Origin: an uncultured Pelagibacteraceae bacterium
GTDB taxonomy: Bacteria; Pseudomonadota; Alphaproteobacteria; Pelagibacterales; AG-422-B15
Direction of reading: 5' to 3'
NCBI GenBank assembly: GCA_902517885.1
Contig: CABYDZ010000006.1
Span: 1 to 55,195, forward strand
Length of the DNA stretch: 55,195 bases
Made by a program: the position numbers and the translations under genes. Under the pieces are notes generated by a model. That model made no database searches. It worked only from the letters and a program-made list of their open reading frames with translations, and was not told the origin of the DNA. Below are positions 45,685 to 54,064 of this stretch, in pieces; positions within the stretch are counted from its first letter, which is position 1, and every line of letters begins with the position of its first letter.

Positions 45685-46762
45685 CATTAAAAAAAATAAT
45701 AAAAATTCACTTTGCATTTTATTAAATGGCAAAAAATATGAAGTCAATTCTCAATGGCTTTATGAGCATAGTGACAATGCAGAAATAAGGGACCCCTATA
45801 CTAAACAGTTATTAATTGAAGCGGCTGAAATAAGCCCATCATTAAAAATCATTGATGCTCAAATAGAAAAGGAAAGATTGGCAATTACTTTTTCTGATAA
45901 TTCTCAACATAATTACAAAATAAACTATATATATTCGCAACTTAAAAAAGCGCCTGTGAGTGATGATAAGTACCTTTGGAATAAAAAAAATCTTAAGGTT
46001 CCAAAGTATAATTTTAAGAACATAAATAATAAAATGCTATTTGATATAATGTCTAGCGTTGATAAATTAGGATTTTGCTTAGTAAGGAATATACCTAAAA
46101 AGAAAAACGGATTAAATGAATTAATGAAACTCATTGGTCCAGTAAAAAAGACAAACTGGGGTGGAATTGCAGACGTTAAAAATATAAATAAAGCTTACGA
46201 TTTAACTATGACAACCAGAGGTCTTGAGAATCATACAGACAATCCCTATCGATTTCCAACTCAAGGCTATATTTTTCTACATTGTATTGAAAATGCAAAT
46301 AATGGTGGTGAGAATACTATAACTGATGGTTTTAATATTGCTAATATTCTCAGAAAGAGGCATAAAAAATACTTTGATACCCTTACATCATTTAATACTT
46401 TTTTTAGATACGCTGATAAAAATGCTTATCTTGAAAATAAATGTAAACTTATTGAATTGGACGATGATAATAATATTTGTCAAATACGATATAACAATAG
46501 AACTGAAGTTATGCCTTATGAAAATAATAAAAGATTAAATGAATATATAAAAGCGAGAAGAAAATTTTGGGACTTGATTAAAGACTCCAAAAACAATATC
46601 GAAATAAAGCAAATGTCAGGTGATATGTTAATTCTTGATAACTATAGAGTTTTGCATGGAAGAAAAAGTTATAAAGATCGAGAAAATAAAAGATACTTTA
46701 GGCAAGGTTATATGGACAGAGATATATTTCAAAGCAAATTAAAAACTGCAACTAGTTCTTAA
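45668..46762 (+). CDS. Gamma-butyrobetaine dioxygenase-like Fe(II)/2-oxoglutarate oxygenase
   Basis: A 364-residue protein starting at ATG 45668 (a TTG at 45656 is a weaker alternative). The C-terminal TauD/BBOX fold has the iron ligands His189 and Asp191 (ENHTDNPYRF) and the distal His330 (YRVLHGRKSYKD), with the oxoglutarate Arg in RYFRQGYMDRD. The N-terminal DUF971-like domain is present (SQWLYEHSDNAEIRDPYTKQ) but lacks the cysteines that bind zinc in BBOX. It may hydroxylate gamma-butyrobetaine or another trimethylammonium compound. The end overlaps pccA by 11 bp. Confidence 0.85.
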   Translation: MNYTLNIKKNNKNSLCILLNGKKYEVNSQWLYEHSDNAEIRDPYTKQLLIEAAEISPSLKIIDAQIEKERLAITFSDNSQHNYKINYIYSQLKKAPVSDDKYLWNKKNLKVPKYNFKNINNKMLFDIMSSVDKLGFCLVRNIPKKKNGLNELMKLIGPVKKTNWGGIADVKNINKAYDLTMTTRGLENHTDNPYRFPTQGYIFLHCIENANNGGENTITDGFNIANILRKRHKKYFDTLTSFNTFFRYADKNAYLENKCKLIELDDDNNICQIRYNNRTEVMPYENNKRLNEYIKARRKFWDLIKDSKNNIEIKQMSGDMLILDNYRVLHGRKSYKDRENKRYFRQGYMDRDIFQSKLKTATSS

Positions 46763-48746
46763 ATAAGATCAGTTCCTCATCAGCACTAACACTGTCACCG
46801 GCCTTAACTAGTATCTTTTCAATCACGCAATCTTTTTCACTTTTTAGAATATTTTGCATTTTCATAGCTTCTATTATTAGTAATTGATCAGCATTTTTGA
46901 CCTTCTGACCCTCAATAACATCAACTGATTTAATCAATCCAGGCATGGGTGATATTAATTTCTTTGATAAGTCTTCTTTTACGTCTTTTGGCATTAACTT
47001 AAGAAGGTCTTTTTGTGTACTTTGAACTACAACTGTTTTTGTCCTACAATCTAAAAAACTTACATCCGAGGTATGCAAATTAATAAGATCATTTATTTTA
47101 AAATAATATATTTCTTCATTTACTTTAAATGAACACAGTTTTTGATTTAAATTGAATGAAGATTCTACTTTAATCTTTTTCTTGTTAATCTCAATTAACA
47201 AAGACAACGAATTATCAACAATAGCTGCCTCCTTCAAGAAAATACTTAAGTAGTCTTCAGAAATTTTAACACTAAAGCTTTTGCTTATGACATTACTTAA
47301 ATTATAAGATTGTTTTGCATACATAAGCATTGCAATAATTCCAAATTTTTGATGCTTATCATCTGTCATTGTCAAATTTGATGAATAGCCATTCTTAAAT
47401 TTTTCTTTTATGAAATTTGTGCTTATTTCCCCTTTTTGAAATTTTTTATCTTCTAAAATAGCTATTAAAAAATCGATATTATTTTCTAAGCCTGAAAGAT
47501 AGTAGTTTTGAAGTGAATTGATCATTAAATTAATAGCGCTTATTCTGTCTTTGCTATGAACAGCTAATTTCGAAATCATGGGGTCATAGTACAATGAAAC
47601 CTCAGATCCTGGACTAATGCCTGTGTCATTTCTTATCACTTCATAATCTTTTTCAATTTTTTTAGGTTCGATATATCTAGTGACTCTTCCGATAGAAGGA
47701 AGAAAGTCCTTCGTAGGATCCTCTGCATAAATTCTGGACTCAACTGACCAACCATTTAGCTTTATATCTTCCTGTCGGATAGCTAATTTCTTATTATCTG
47801 CGCTTAGGATCATTTGTTCAACTAAATCAATACCTGTAACTAGTTCTGTTACAGGATGTTCAACTTGTAATCTTGTATTCATCTCCAAGAAATAGAAATT
47901 CTTTTTTGAGTCTACAACAAATTCGACAGTTCCAGCAGAGTCATACTTTACCTCTTTAGCGAGTATTAGGGCCTGACTTGCCATTTCACTTCTCATATCT
48001 TCGTCAACAAATGGTGACGGACATTCCTCAATAACTTTCTGATATCTTCGTTGAATCGAACATTCTCTTTCACCTAAATGAATTTGATTTCCATGCTTAT
48101 CACAAAGTATTTGAATTTCTATATGCCTTGGTTGCTCAATATATTTCTCAATAAATACTCGATCATCTCCAAAACTTTTCTTTGACTCGCTCTTTGCAGC
48201 AATGAAGTTCTCCTCTAGTTCTCTATCTTTTCTTACAATCCTCATTCCCTTTCCACCACCTCCTGCTGAGGCTTTTAATAGAACTGGAAATCCAATTTTT
48301 TTTGAAATCTTGAGGGCTTCTGAAGCATTTTTTACTGGCGCAGTGTGGCCAGGAATTACATTGAGTTTTAATTTTATGGCAAGATTCTTCGATTCAATTT
48401 TGTCGCCCATTTTTTTTATTGCCATTGGATTTGGTCCAATGAACTTAATATTTTCTTTTTTCAGTCTGTTAACGAACGGTGCATTCTCAGATAGGAAGCC
48501 GTAGCCTGGATGAATAGCGTCTGATTTTGATTTTTTAGCTATTGATATAATTTTATCTGCATCAAGATATGATTCACTTGGTTGCGATCCTCCAAGATAA
48601 TAAGATTCATCTGCTTGTTTGACAAATAGGGCATCTTTGTCAGCATCAGAATATACCGCGACTGTTTTTATTTTTAGTTTCTTAGCAGTTTTTATCACTC
48701 TGCAGGCTATTTCGCCTCTATTGGCTATTAAAATTTTTCTTATCAT
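46752..48746 (-). CDS. pccA: Acetyl/propionyl-CoA carboxylase alpha subunit (biotin carboxylase + biotin carrier)
   Basis: The ATP-dependent biotin carboxylase subunit. The 664-residue protein has the domains in the usual order: N-terminal RKILIANRGEIACRVI and AIHPGYGFLSENA, ATP-grasp with LLKASAGGGGKGMRIV and HIEIQILCD, FLEMNTRLQVEHPVTE, a linker domain, and a C-terminal biotinyl domain with the attachment Lys in IIEAMKMQN. With PccB next door this is most likely propionyl-CoA carboxylase, feeding methylmalonyl-CoA. Methylmalonyl-CoA mutase genes are not in the window. Confidence 0.92.
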   Translation of the reverse strand: MIRKILIANRGEIACRVIKTAKKLKIKTVAVYSDADKDALFVKQADESYYLGGSQPSESYLDADKIISIAKKSKSDAIHPGYGFLSENAPFVNRLKKENIKFIGPNPMAIKKMGDKIESKNLAIKLKLNVIPGHTAPVKNASEALKISKKIGFPVLLKASAGGGGKGMRIVRKDRELEENFIAAKSESKKSFGDDRVFIEKYIEQPRHIEIQILCDKHGNQIHLGERECSIQRRYQKVIEECPSPFVDEDMRSEMASQALILAKEVKYDSAGTVEFVVDSKKNFYFLEMNTRLQVEHPVTELVTGIDLVEQMILSADNKKLAIRQEDIKLNGWSVESRIYAEDPTKDFLPSIGRVTRYIEPKKIEKDYEVIRNDTGISPGSEVSLYYDPMISKLAVHSKDRISAINLMINSLQNYYLSGLENNIDFLIAILEDKKFQKGEISTNFIKEKFKNGYSSNLTMTDDKHQKFGIIAMLMYAKQSYNLSNVISKSFSVKISEDYLSIFLKEAAIVDNSLSLLIEINKKKIKVESSFNLNQKLCSFKVNEEIYYFKINDLINLHTSDVSFLDCRTKTVVVQSTQKDLLKLMPKDVKEDLSKKLISPMPGLIKSVDVIEGQKVKNADQLLIIEAMKMQNILKSEKDCVIEKILVKAGDSVSADEELILFKN

Positions 48747-48748
48747 TT

Positions 48749-50281
48749 TTACAGTGGAATATTGTCGTGTTTTTTTAATGGCAAAGAAAGTTCTTTGTCT
48801 TTTAGATTCTCGAGGGCTGTTGCTATTCTCTTTCTTGTAGAGTGTGGTCTAATTACATCGTCAATAAATCCTCTTTTTGATGCAATAAATGGATTTGCAA
48901 ATTGTTCTGTATAATCTTGAGTTCTTTTTTCTATTTTTTCTTTATCCTTAATTTCATTTCTATATAAAATTTCCGTCGCTCCTTTTGCTCCCATTACTGC
49001 AATTTCAGCACTAGGCCATGCATAATTTATGTCTCCCCTAAGATGTTTTGATGACATCACAACATAGGCTCCTCCATATGCTTTTCTTGTAATAATCGTT
49101 ATCTTGGGAACAGTAGCTTCAGCATACGCGAATAATAATTTTGCGCCATTTTTTATAATTCCATTGTGTTCTTGAGATACACCTGGCAAGAAGCCTGGAA
49201 CATCAACAAAGGTTACAATAGGAATATTAAAGCAATCACAAAATCGAACAAATCTTCCACCTTTTTTACCTGAGTCGATATCTAGACATCCCGCTAATAC
49301 CAGCGGTTGGTTGGCAACAAATCCAACAGTTCTGCCTTCAACTGTTCCAAATCCAGTAATAATATTTTTTGCAAAATCTTTTTGAATTTCAAAAAAATAA
49401 TTATTATCAGCCACTTTCGTTATCAATTCCTTCATATCATATGGTTTATTTGGATTATCAGGAACTAGAGTGTCAAGAGAATAATCAGGGCTTAAGTCCT
49501 GAAAATCTTTTTTAATATTAGTTGATTTCTCTCTATTACTAGCGGGCAGTAAATCAATAAGGTTCTTTACCTCGTGAAGAGTTTCAATATCATTATTAAA
49601 AGCTCCATCAGCAACCGATGATTTTGATGTATGAGTTTTAGCTCCTCCAAGCTCTTCTTGACTTACATTTTCCTGTGTGACAGTTTTAACTACATCAGGT
49701 CCTGTAACGAACATAAAAGAAGTATTCTTTACCATAAAGATGAAGTCTGTCATCGCGGGAGAGTAAACCGCACCACCCGCACATGGCCCCATAATTACAG
49801 ATATTTGAGGAACAACCCCTGAGGCAAGAACATTTCTTTTAAAAACTTCTGCATAGCCAGCAAGTGATGCAACGCCTTCCTGTATTCTTGCCCCACCTGA
49901 GTCATTAATTCCTATAATTGGTGCACCCACTTTCATTGCCATATCCATAACTTTGCAAATTTTTTCTGCATGAGCTTCTGATAGAGAGCCGCCAAAGACA
50001 GTAAAATCTTGACTAAATATATAAACGAGTTTCCCGTTTATTTGTCCACTACCTGTAACAACGCCATCGCCAGCATATTTCTGTTTTTCCATTCCAAAAT
50101 CATTTGTTCGGTGTTCCACATACATGTCATATTCTTCAAAAGTATCTTCATCTATGATGATATCTATTCTCTCTCTAGCAGTTAACTTTCCTCTAGCATG
50201 CTGAGCATCGACACGCTTCTTACCGCCGCCAAGTTTAGCTTGTTCCCTTTTTTTTTCTAATTCTTTGATTATGTCTGTCAT
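48749..50281 (-). CDS. pccB: Propionyl-CoA carboxylase beta subunit
   Basis: The carboxyltransferase subunit. The 510-residue protein has two crotonase-fold halves: [21 protein letters not shown], then [20 protein letters not shown] and [18 protein letters not shown] in the first half, and [18 protein letters not shown] and [15 protein letters not shown] in the second. These match acyl-CoA carboxylases of the PccB group rather than AccD. It is 2 bp upstream of pccA and preceded by a promoter candidate with tandem repeats. Confidence 0.94.
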   Translation of the reverse strand: MTDIIKELEKKREQAKLGGGKKRVDAQHARGKLTARERIDIIIDEDTFEEYDMYVEHRTNDFGMEKQKYAGDGVVTGSGQINGKLVYIFSQDFTVFGGSLSEAHAEKICKVMDMAMKVGAPIIGINDSGGARIQEGVASLAGYAEVFKRNVLASGVVPQISVIMGPCAGGAVYSPAMTDFIFMVKNTSFMFVTGPDVVKTVTQENVSQEELGGAKTHTSKSSVADGAFNNDIETLHEVKNLIDLLPASNREKSTNIKKDFQDLSPDYSLDTLVPDNPNKPYDMKELITKVADNNYFFEIQKDFAKNIITGFGTVEGRTVGFVANQPLVLAGCLDIDSGKKGGRFVRFCDCFNIPIVTFVDVPGFLPGVSQEHNGIIKNGAKLLFAYAEATVPKITIITRKAYGGAYVVMSSKHLRGDINYAWPSAEIAVMGAKGATEILYRNEIKDKEKIEKRTQDYTEQFANPFIASKRGFIDDVIRPHSTRKRIATALENLKDKELSLPLKKHDNIPL

Positions 50282-50299
50282 GAACTTCTATAATATATT

Positions 50300-50320
50300 A
50301 TATATCATATATCATATATC
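50300..50320. repeat. Triple tandem 7-bp repeat upstream of pccB
   Basis: Three perfect, adjacent copies of ATATATC on the plus strand (GATATAT on the minus strand) fill 50300-50320. They lie in the 51-bp gap between the rluC end and the pccB start and overlap the promoter candidate. It may simply be a low-complexity microsatellite, but the copy number would change the -10/-35 geometry. Confidence 0.8.
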
Positions 50321-50331
50321 TTAATTATCAA
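50304..50331 (-). promoter_or_regulatory. Promoter candidate for pccB-pccA
   Basis: On the minus strand TTGATA (50331-50326) and TATGAT (50309-50304), each one mismatch from consensus, are 16 bp apart. Transcription would start near 50297, about 16 bases before the pccB ATG at 50281. The -10 and the spacer fall within a run of three 7-bp repeats. An alternative TATAAT at 50302-50297 lacks a -35 partner. Confidence 0.45.
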
Positions 50332-50332
50332 T

Positions 50333-51202
50333 TTATAAGTATTCTTCAAAGTGTGAAGGTAATTTTGCATTGATATTTACTTTTTGGTTATCTTGATCAA
50401 CAAAGTTTAATTGACCCGCGTGTAAAAACAAATTCTTTTGATTAGCATCTTTATTGTACTGATAATATTTTTTATCCCCCAGTATTGGAGATTGATTTAA
50501 ATAGCAATGCATGCGAATTTGATGTTTTCTTCCTGAGGATGGCTGGAGCTTAAGAAAATAAAGTTTATTTTTAAGTACCTTTATGACTTCATACTTAGTA
50601 CTTGCATCCAAAGTTTTTCCCGTATTACTCAATTTGTCATTAAATATACCTTTATTCTTTTTCGGTTTATTTTTTACTATAGCAAAATATGTTTTTGTAA
50701 TCTTTTTAGTAGATAGTAGTTTATGAAAAAATCTTGCTGCATTAAGATTTAAAGCAACAATTAACAATCCAGAAGTATCCTTGTCTAATCTGTGCACTAA
50801 TTTTGGTGTATCTTTTCCATTTGCAAGGAATTTAATTAAATCATCTATCGAAATATTAATCTTTGAACCTCTTTGACAGGCTATGCCACTCCATTTATTT
50901 ATTACAATAAAGTTTTTATTTCTAAAAACTATAGATTTCTTAATTTTAGATTTTAAATTTTCTGGAACTGTCGAAGCTATATTCTTATCGGTATCAGCTG
51001 TATATTCTTTAAATACTATGATTTGGTCAGCCTCTACTAGCCTGTAATTGCTGCTTGATTTTTTTTTGTTTACTTTAATATTCTTTTTTCTGATTTCTCT
51101 TTGTATCAATGAAAAGGGAACTGCCAGTTGTTCCTTCAAAAATTTATCTAACCTTGTTCCAGCTGAGTCTTTATCAACTATGATTAATTTTTTCGAGCTC
51201 AC
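50333..51202 (-). CDS. rluC: 23S rRNA pseudouridine synthase, RluC/RluD family
   Basis: The 289-residue protein has an N-terminal S4 RNA-binding domain (TRLDKFLKEQL to RKKNIKVNKKK) and a catalytic pseudouridine synthase domain with the nucleophile Asp in LVHRLDKDTSGLLIV, then QPSSGRKHQIRMHCY. The start codon is GTG. RluC and RluD cannot be told apart reliably from the sequence alone; position after the rplQ operon favours RluC. It follows rplQ by 41 bp. Confidence 0.88.
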   Translation of the reverse strand: MSSKKLIIVDKDSAGTRLDKFLKEQLAVPFSLIQREIRKKNIKVNKKKSSSNYRLVEADQIIVFKEYTADTDKNIASTVPENLKSKIKKSIVFRNKNFIVINKWSGIACQRGSKINISIDDLIKFLANGKDTPKLVHRLDKDTSGLLIVALNLNAARFFHKLLSTKKITKTYFAIVKNKPKKNKGIFNDKLSNTGKTLDASTKYEVIKVLKNKLYFLKLQPSSGRKHQIRMHCYLNQSPILGDKKYYQYNKDANQKNLFLHAGQLNFVDQDNQKVNINAKLPSHFEEYL

Positions 51203-51243
51203 AAAATTTTATGAATGAAAAAGAAATGATTGAAATAAATAAA

Positions 51244-51606
51244 TTATTTACCTTGTTCCAAAATTTGAATAAATGCCATAGGTGCATTGTCTCCAGTTCT
51301 GTAACCAGCTTTTATAATCCTACAATAACCGCCATTTCTCTCCTTAAATCGCTCTGAGAGATCACCAAAGACCTTAGTTACTGCTTCTTTATCTCTGAGG
51401 GAGGCAAATGCATTCGTTCTTGATGATTGCTTGTTTTTCTTTCCAAGTGTGATGATCTTTTCAACAAATGGTCTTAATTCTTTTGCTTTTGGTAAAGTAG
51501 TTTTGATTGTTTCATGTTTTATTAATGAAACAGCCATATTCTCCAACATAGCTAATCTATGAGTAGATGTCTTATTAAGCTTTCTTTTTGCTATGCCGTG
51601 TCTCAT
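51244..51606 (-). CDS. rplQ: 50S ribosomal protein bL17
   Basis: A 120-residue ribosomal protein with [32 protein letters not shown], the usual L17 N-terminus, and the ending [24 protein letters not shown]. It sits 2 bp after rpoA and ends the alpha operon. Confidence 0.97.
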   Translation of the reverse strand: MRHGIAKRKLNKTSTHRLAMLENMAVSLIKHETIKTTLPKAKELRPFVEKIITLGKKNKQSSRTNAFASLRDKEAVTKVFGDLSERFKERNGGYCRIIKAGYRTGDNAPMAFIQILEQGK

Positions 51607-51608
51607 GA

Positions 51609-52631
51609 TTAGTTATATGGATCCTCAATCTTCCTTGCAAGTTCCTCTATATTTTCAGGAGGCCAGTTTGGAACCTCCATGCCTAGGTAAAGAGACATGG
51701 TTCCTAAAACTTCTTTAATTTCGTTTAGTGACTTTCTACCAAAATTTGGTGTTCTTAGCATTTCAATTTCACTTTTTTGAACAAGATCACCAATATAGAT
51801 TATATTATCATTGCGAAGACAATTCATAGATCTAACAGATAATTCAAGTTCTTCAACTTTTCTTAGTAAGTTTTTATTAAACTGAGGCTCTAAAGTATCA
51901 GGCTCCTCTTGTATTTCTTCAGGCTCTTCGAAATTAATAAAGGATTGAAGCTGATCCTGAATGATCCTCGCTGCAAAAGCAATGGAGTCATCAGGTGTTA
52001 CTGACCCGTTAGTTTCTATAGTTAGTATTAATTTATCATAATCTAGAACTTTACCTTCTCTGGTATTTTCAATGCTATATGAAACTTGTTTTACAGGACT
52101 AAAGATTGAGTCAATAGGTATTAATCCTATTGCAGAATCTTCTGGTTTATTATGCTCAGCAGCAACGTACCCTTTTCCTTTAGCTACAGTTAATTCCATA
52201 TTGAATTCTGTGTTGTCGTCAAGGTTACATATAACTAATTCTGGATTTATAATATCAATCTCTGAAGGCGTATTAATCATTCCTGCTGTAATTTCACCAG
52301 GGCCTGTTACGTTCAGGTTCATCTTCCTGACGCCCTCTGAGTGCATATTTAAAGATAGCGATTTAATATTCAAAACAATATCAGTTACATCTTCACGAAC
52401 ACCGTCAATAGAAGAAAATTCATGGAGAACATTATCTATTTTAATAGCTGTAACTGCGCTACCTTGCAAAGAAGATAAAAGGACTCTCCTCAAAGCATTG
52501 CCTAAGGTTAATCCAAAGCCTCTTTCTAAAGGCTCTGCTACTAAAGTTGCTTTATACTGGGAGTTTTCATCGTTTGTTAATTTCAATTTAGATGGCTTTA
52601 TTAATGTTTGCCAATTATTTATTATACTCAT
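51609..52631 (-). CDS. rpoA: RNA polymerase alpha subunit
   Basis: The 340-residue protein has the alpha-NTD assembly motif [22 protein letters not shown] and a flexible Glu/Pro-rich linker around residue 235 ([16 protein letters not shown]). The alpha-CTD keeps the UP-element-binding Arg in [19 protein letters not shown] and the Lys in [13 protein letters not shown]. The start is supported by AGAGGA about seven bases upstream of the ATG. Confidence 0.98.
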   Translation of the reverse strand: MSIINNWQTLIKPSKLKLTNDENSQYKATLVAEPLERGFGLTLGNALRRVLLSSLQGSAVTAIKIDNVLHEFSSIDGVREDVTDIVLNIKSLSLNMHSEGVRKMNLNVTGPGEITAGMINTPSEIDIINPELVICNLDDNTEFNMELTVAKGKGYVAAEHNKPEDSAIGLIPIDSIFSPVKQVSYSIENTREGKVLDYDKLILTIETNGSVTPDDSIAFAARIIQDQLQSFINFEEPEEIQEEPDTLEPQFNKNLLRKVEELELSVRSMNCLRNDNIIYIGDLVQKSEIEMLRTPNFGRKSLNEIKEVLGTMSLYLGMEVPNWPPENIEELARKIEDPYN

Positions 52632-52652
52632 AGTTATTCCTCTTATAAAAAA

Positions 52653-53042
52653 CTAAACTCTTCTCTTCTTCGGTGGCCTACATCCATTATGTGGAATAGG
52701 CGTAGTATCTTTTATTGACGTTATATAGAAACCAATAGCCTGAAGTGCACGAAGAGCAGATTCACGGCCTCCACCAGGGCCTTTAACGAATACCTGTAAA
52801 TTCTTTAAGCCAAATTCTTTAGCTTTCGTCCCAGCATCTTCCGCAGCTATCTGAGCTGCGTATGGAGTTGATTTCCTAGATCCTTTAAAGCCTTTAACTC
52901 CTGCGGAGGACCAAGCAATGCTATTGCCCTGCTCATCTGTAATAGTAATCATTGTATTATTGAAGGTTGCGTTTATATAGGCAAGTCCTGATATAATACT
53001 TTTTTTTTGTTTCTTTTTTTTAGTTGTCTTAGCTTCAGCCAT
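52653..53042 (-). CDS. rpsK: 30S ribosomal protein uS11
   Basis: The 129-residue protein starts with a Lys-rich extension, then [40 protein letters not shown] and [17 protein letters not shown], and ends with [14 protein letters not shown]. It lies 2 bp downstream of rpsM. rpsD, found between rpsK and rpoA in E. coli, is absent, as is usual in Alphaproteobacteria. Confidence 0.98.
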   Translation of the reverse strand: MAEAKTTKKKKQKKSIISGLAYINATFNNTMITITDEQGNSIAWSSAGVKGFKGSRKSTPYAAQIAAEDAGTKAKEFGLKNLQVFVKGPGGGRESALRALQAIGFYITSIKDTTPIPHNGCRPPKKRRV

Positions 53043-53044
53043 AA

Positions 53045-53422
53045 TTATTTAGTAACTTTCTTCTTACCCGCAATTGCTATTGCTTTACCTTTTTTGGTTC
53101 GAGCATTTGTGTGAGTTCTTTGACCTCTACAAGGTAGATTTCTTCTGTGTCTTACACCTCTATAAGTGCCTAGATCTTTTAATCTTTTAATATTACCCGA
53201 AACTTCTCTTCTTAAATCACCTTCAACTAAAAATGATGAAGAAATTACATCTGATATATTTTTAATTTCTGACTCTGATAAATCTTGGACTCTTGCATTT
53301 GAATCAACGTTAGCTTTTAAACAAATATCGTTAGAAACCTTATTGCCGATGCCATATACATAAGTAAGTGCTATTTTTAGCTTCTTTTGTGTCGGAATGT
53401 TTATGCCAGCAATCCTTGCCAT
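53045..53422 (-). CDS. rpsM: 30S ribosomal protein uS13
   Basis: The 125-residue protein has [26 protein letters not shown] at the N-terminus and [28 protein letters not shown] near the C-terminus, both diagnostic. It lies 63 bp downstream of adk, the only notable gap in this operon, which contains a well-formed promoter. Confidence 0.98.
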   Translation of the reverse strand: MARIAGINIPTQKKLKIALTYVYGIGNKVSNDICLKANVDSNARVQDLSESEIKNISDVISSSFLVEGDLRREVSGNIKRLKDLGTYRGVRHRRNLPCRGQRTHTNARTKKGKAIAIAGKKKVTK

Positions 53423-53461
53423 GATTAGAACCTAAAAAAAGAATTATTGAGAGAATGCGGG

Positions 53462-53489
53462 ATTATATGATTATTGATCAATTGGTCAA
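53462..53489 (-). promoter_or_regulatory. Sigma-70 promoter for rpsM-rpsK-rpoA-rplQ
   Basis: On the minus strand TTGACC (53489-53484) and a perfect TATAAT (53467-53462) are 16 bp apart. The -35 overlaps the adk stop codon. Transcription would start near 53454, giving a leader of about 30 bases before the rpsM ATG, with AGG close to the ATG as a weak ribosome-binding site. This is the best promoter match in the window and would allow the alpha operon to be transcribed independently of secY-adk. Confidence 0.65.
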
Positions 53490-54064
53490 GCATTTAAAGA
53501 GGCCTCTATATGAGAACTAATACCTTGATTTATATCACTTATTTCTCCTGTCCCGTGAACTTTTCTAACAAGATTCTGGGAAGAATAGTATTCAATTAAA
53601 GGCTCTGTTTCAGAAGAATAAGTGTGAAGTCTTTTAGATAATGTTTCCAAGTTATCATCAGATCGACCTTCTGTTGCACTCCTATTCATAATTCTTTCCT
53701 TTAATACATCTTCATTAACATTAAGCAAAATTACACAAAGTATTTTTTCATCAATACTTAACATTAAATGGTCGAGTAACTCAGCCTGTTTTTTATTTCT
53801 TGGGAAACCATCAAACAGGAATCCTTTTTTTTTGTTTTTGTTTTCATTTATAAATTGCTTTATCAATTCAATCGTCGTTTCATTCGATACTAATTTACCA
53901 TCATTTATTGTATTTTTTATTTGAATACCTAAACTTGTTTCTTTACTGCTTTCTTTTCTTAATAAATCACCAGTTGAGAGATGATTAAGGTAATATTTTT
54001 CACATATCAACTTTGCTTGAGTTCCTTTGCCGGCACCTGGGGGTCCAAACAAAACTATATTCAT
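53486..54064 (-). CDS. adk: Adenylate kinase (short form)
   Basis: Interconverts AMP, ATP and ADP. The start is at ATG 54064 (MNIVLFGPPGAGKGTQA, 192 residues), which makes an ATGA overlap with the secY stop; a longer frame up to 54241 only runs antisense-free through the secY end. Signatures are the P-loop GPPGAGKGT, LSTGDLLRKE, and the AMP-site FDGFPRNKKQAELL. The LID is reduced to NRSATEGRSDDN, with no zinc-binding cysteines, as in the alphaproteobacterial short enzymes. Confidence 0.97.
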   Translation of the reverse strand: MNIVLFGPPGAGKGTQAKLICEKYYLNHLSTGDLLRKESSKETSLGIQIKNTINDGKLVSNETTIELIKQFINENKNKKKGFLFDGFPRNKKQAELLDHLMLSIDEKILCVILLNVNEDVLKERIMNRSATEGRSDDNLETLSKRLHTYSSETEPLIEYYSSQNLVRKVHGTGEISDINQGISSHIEASLNA

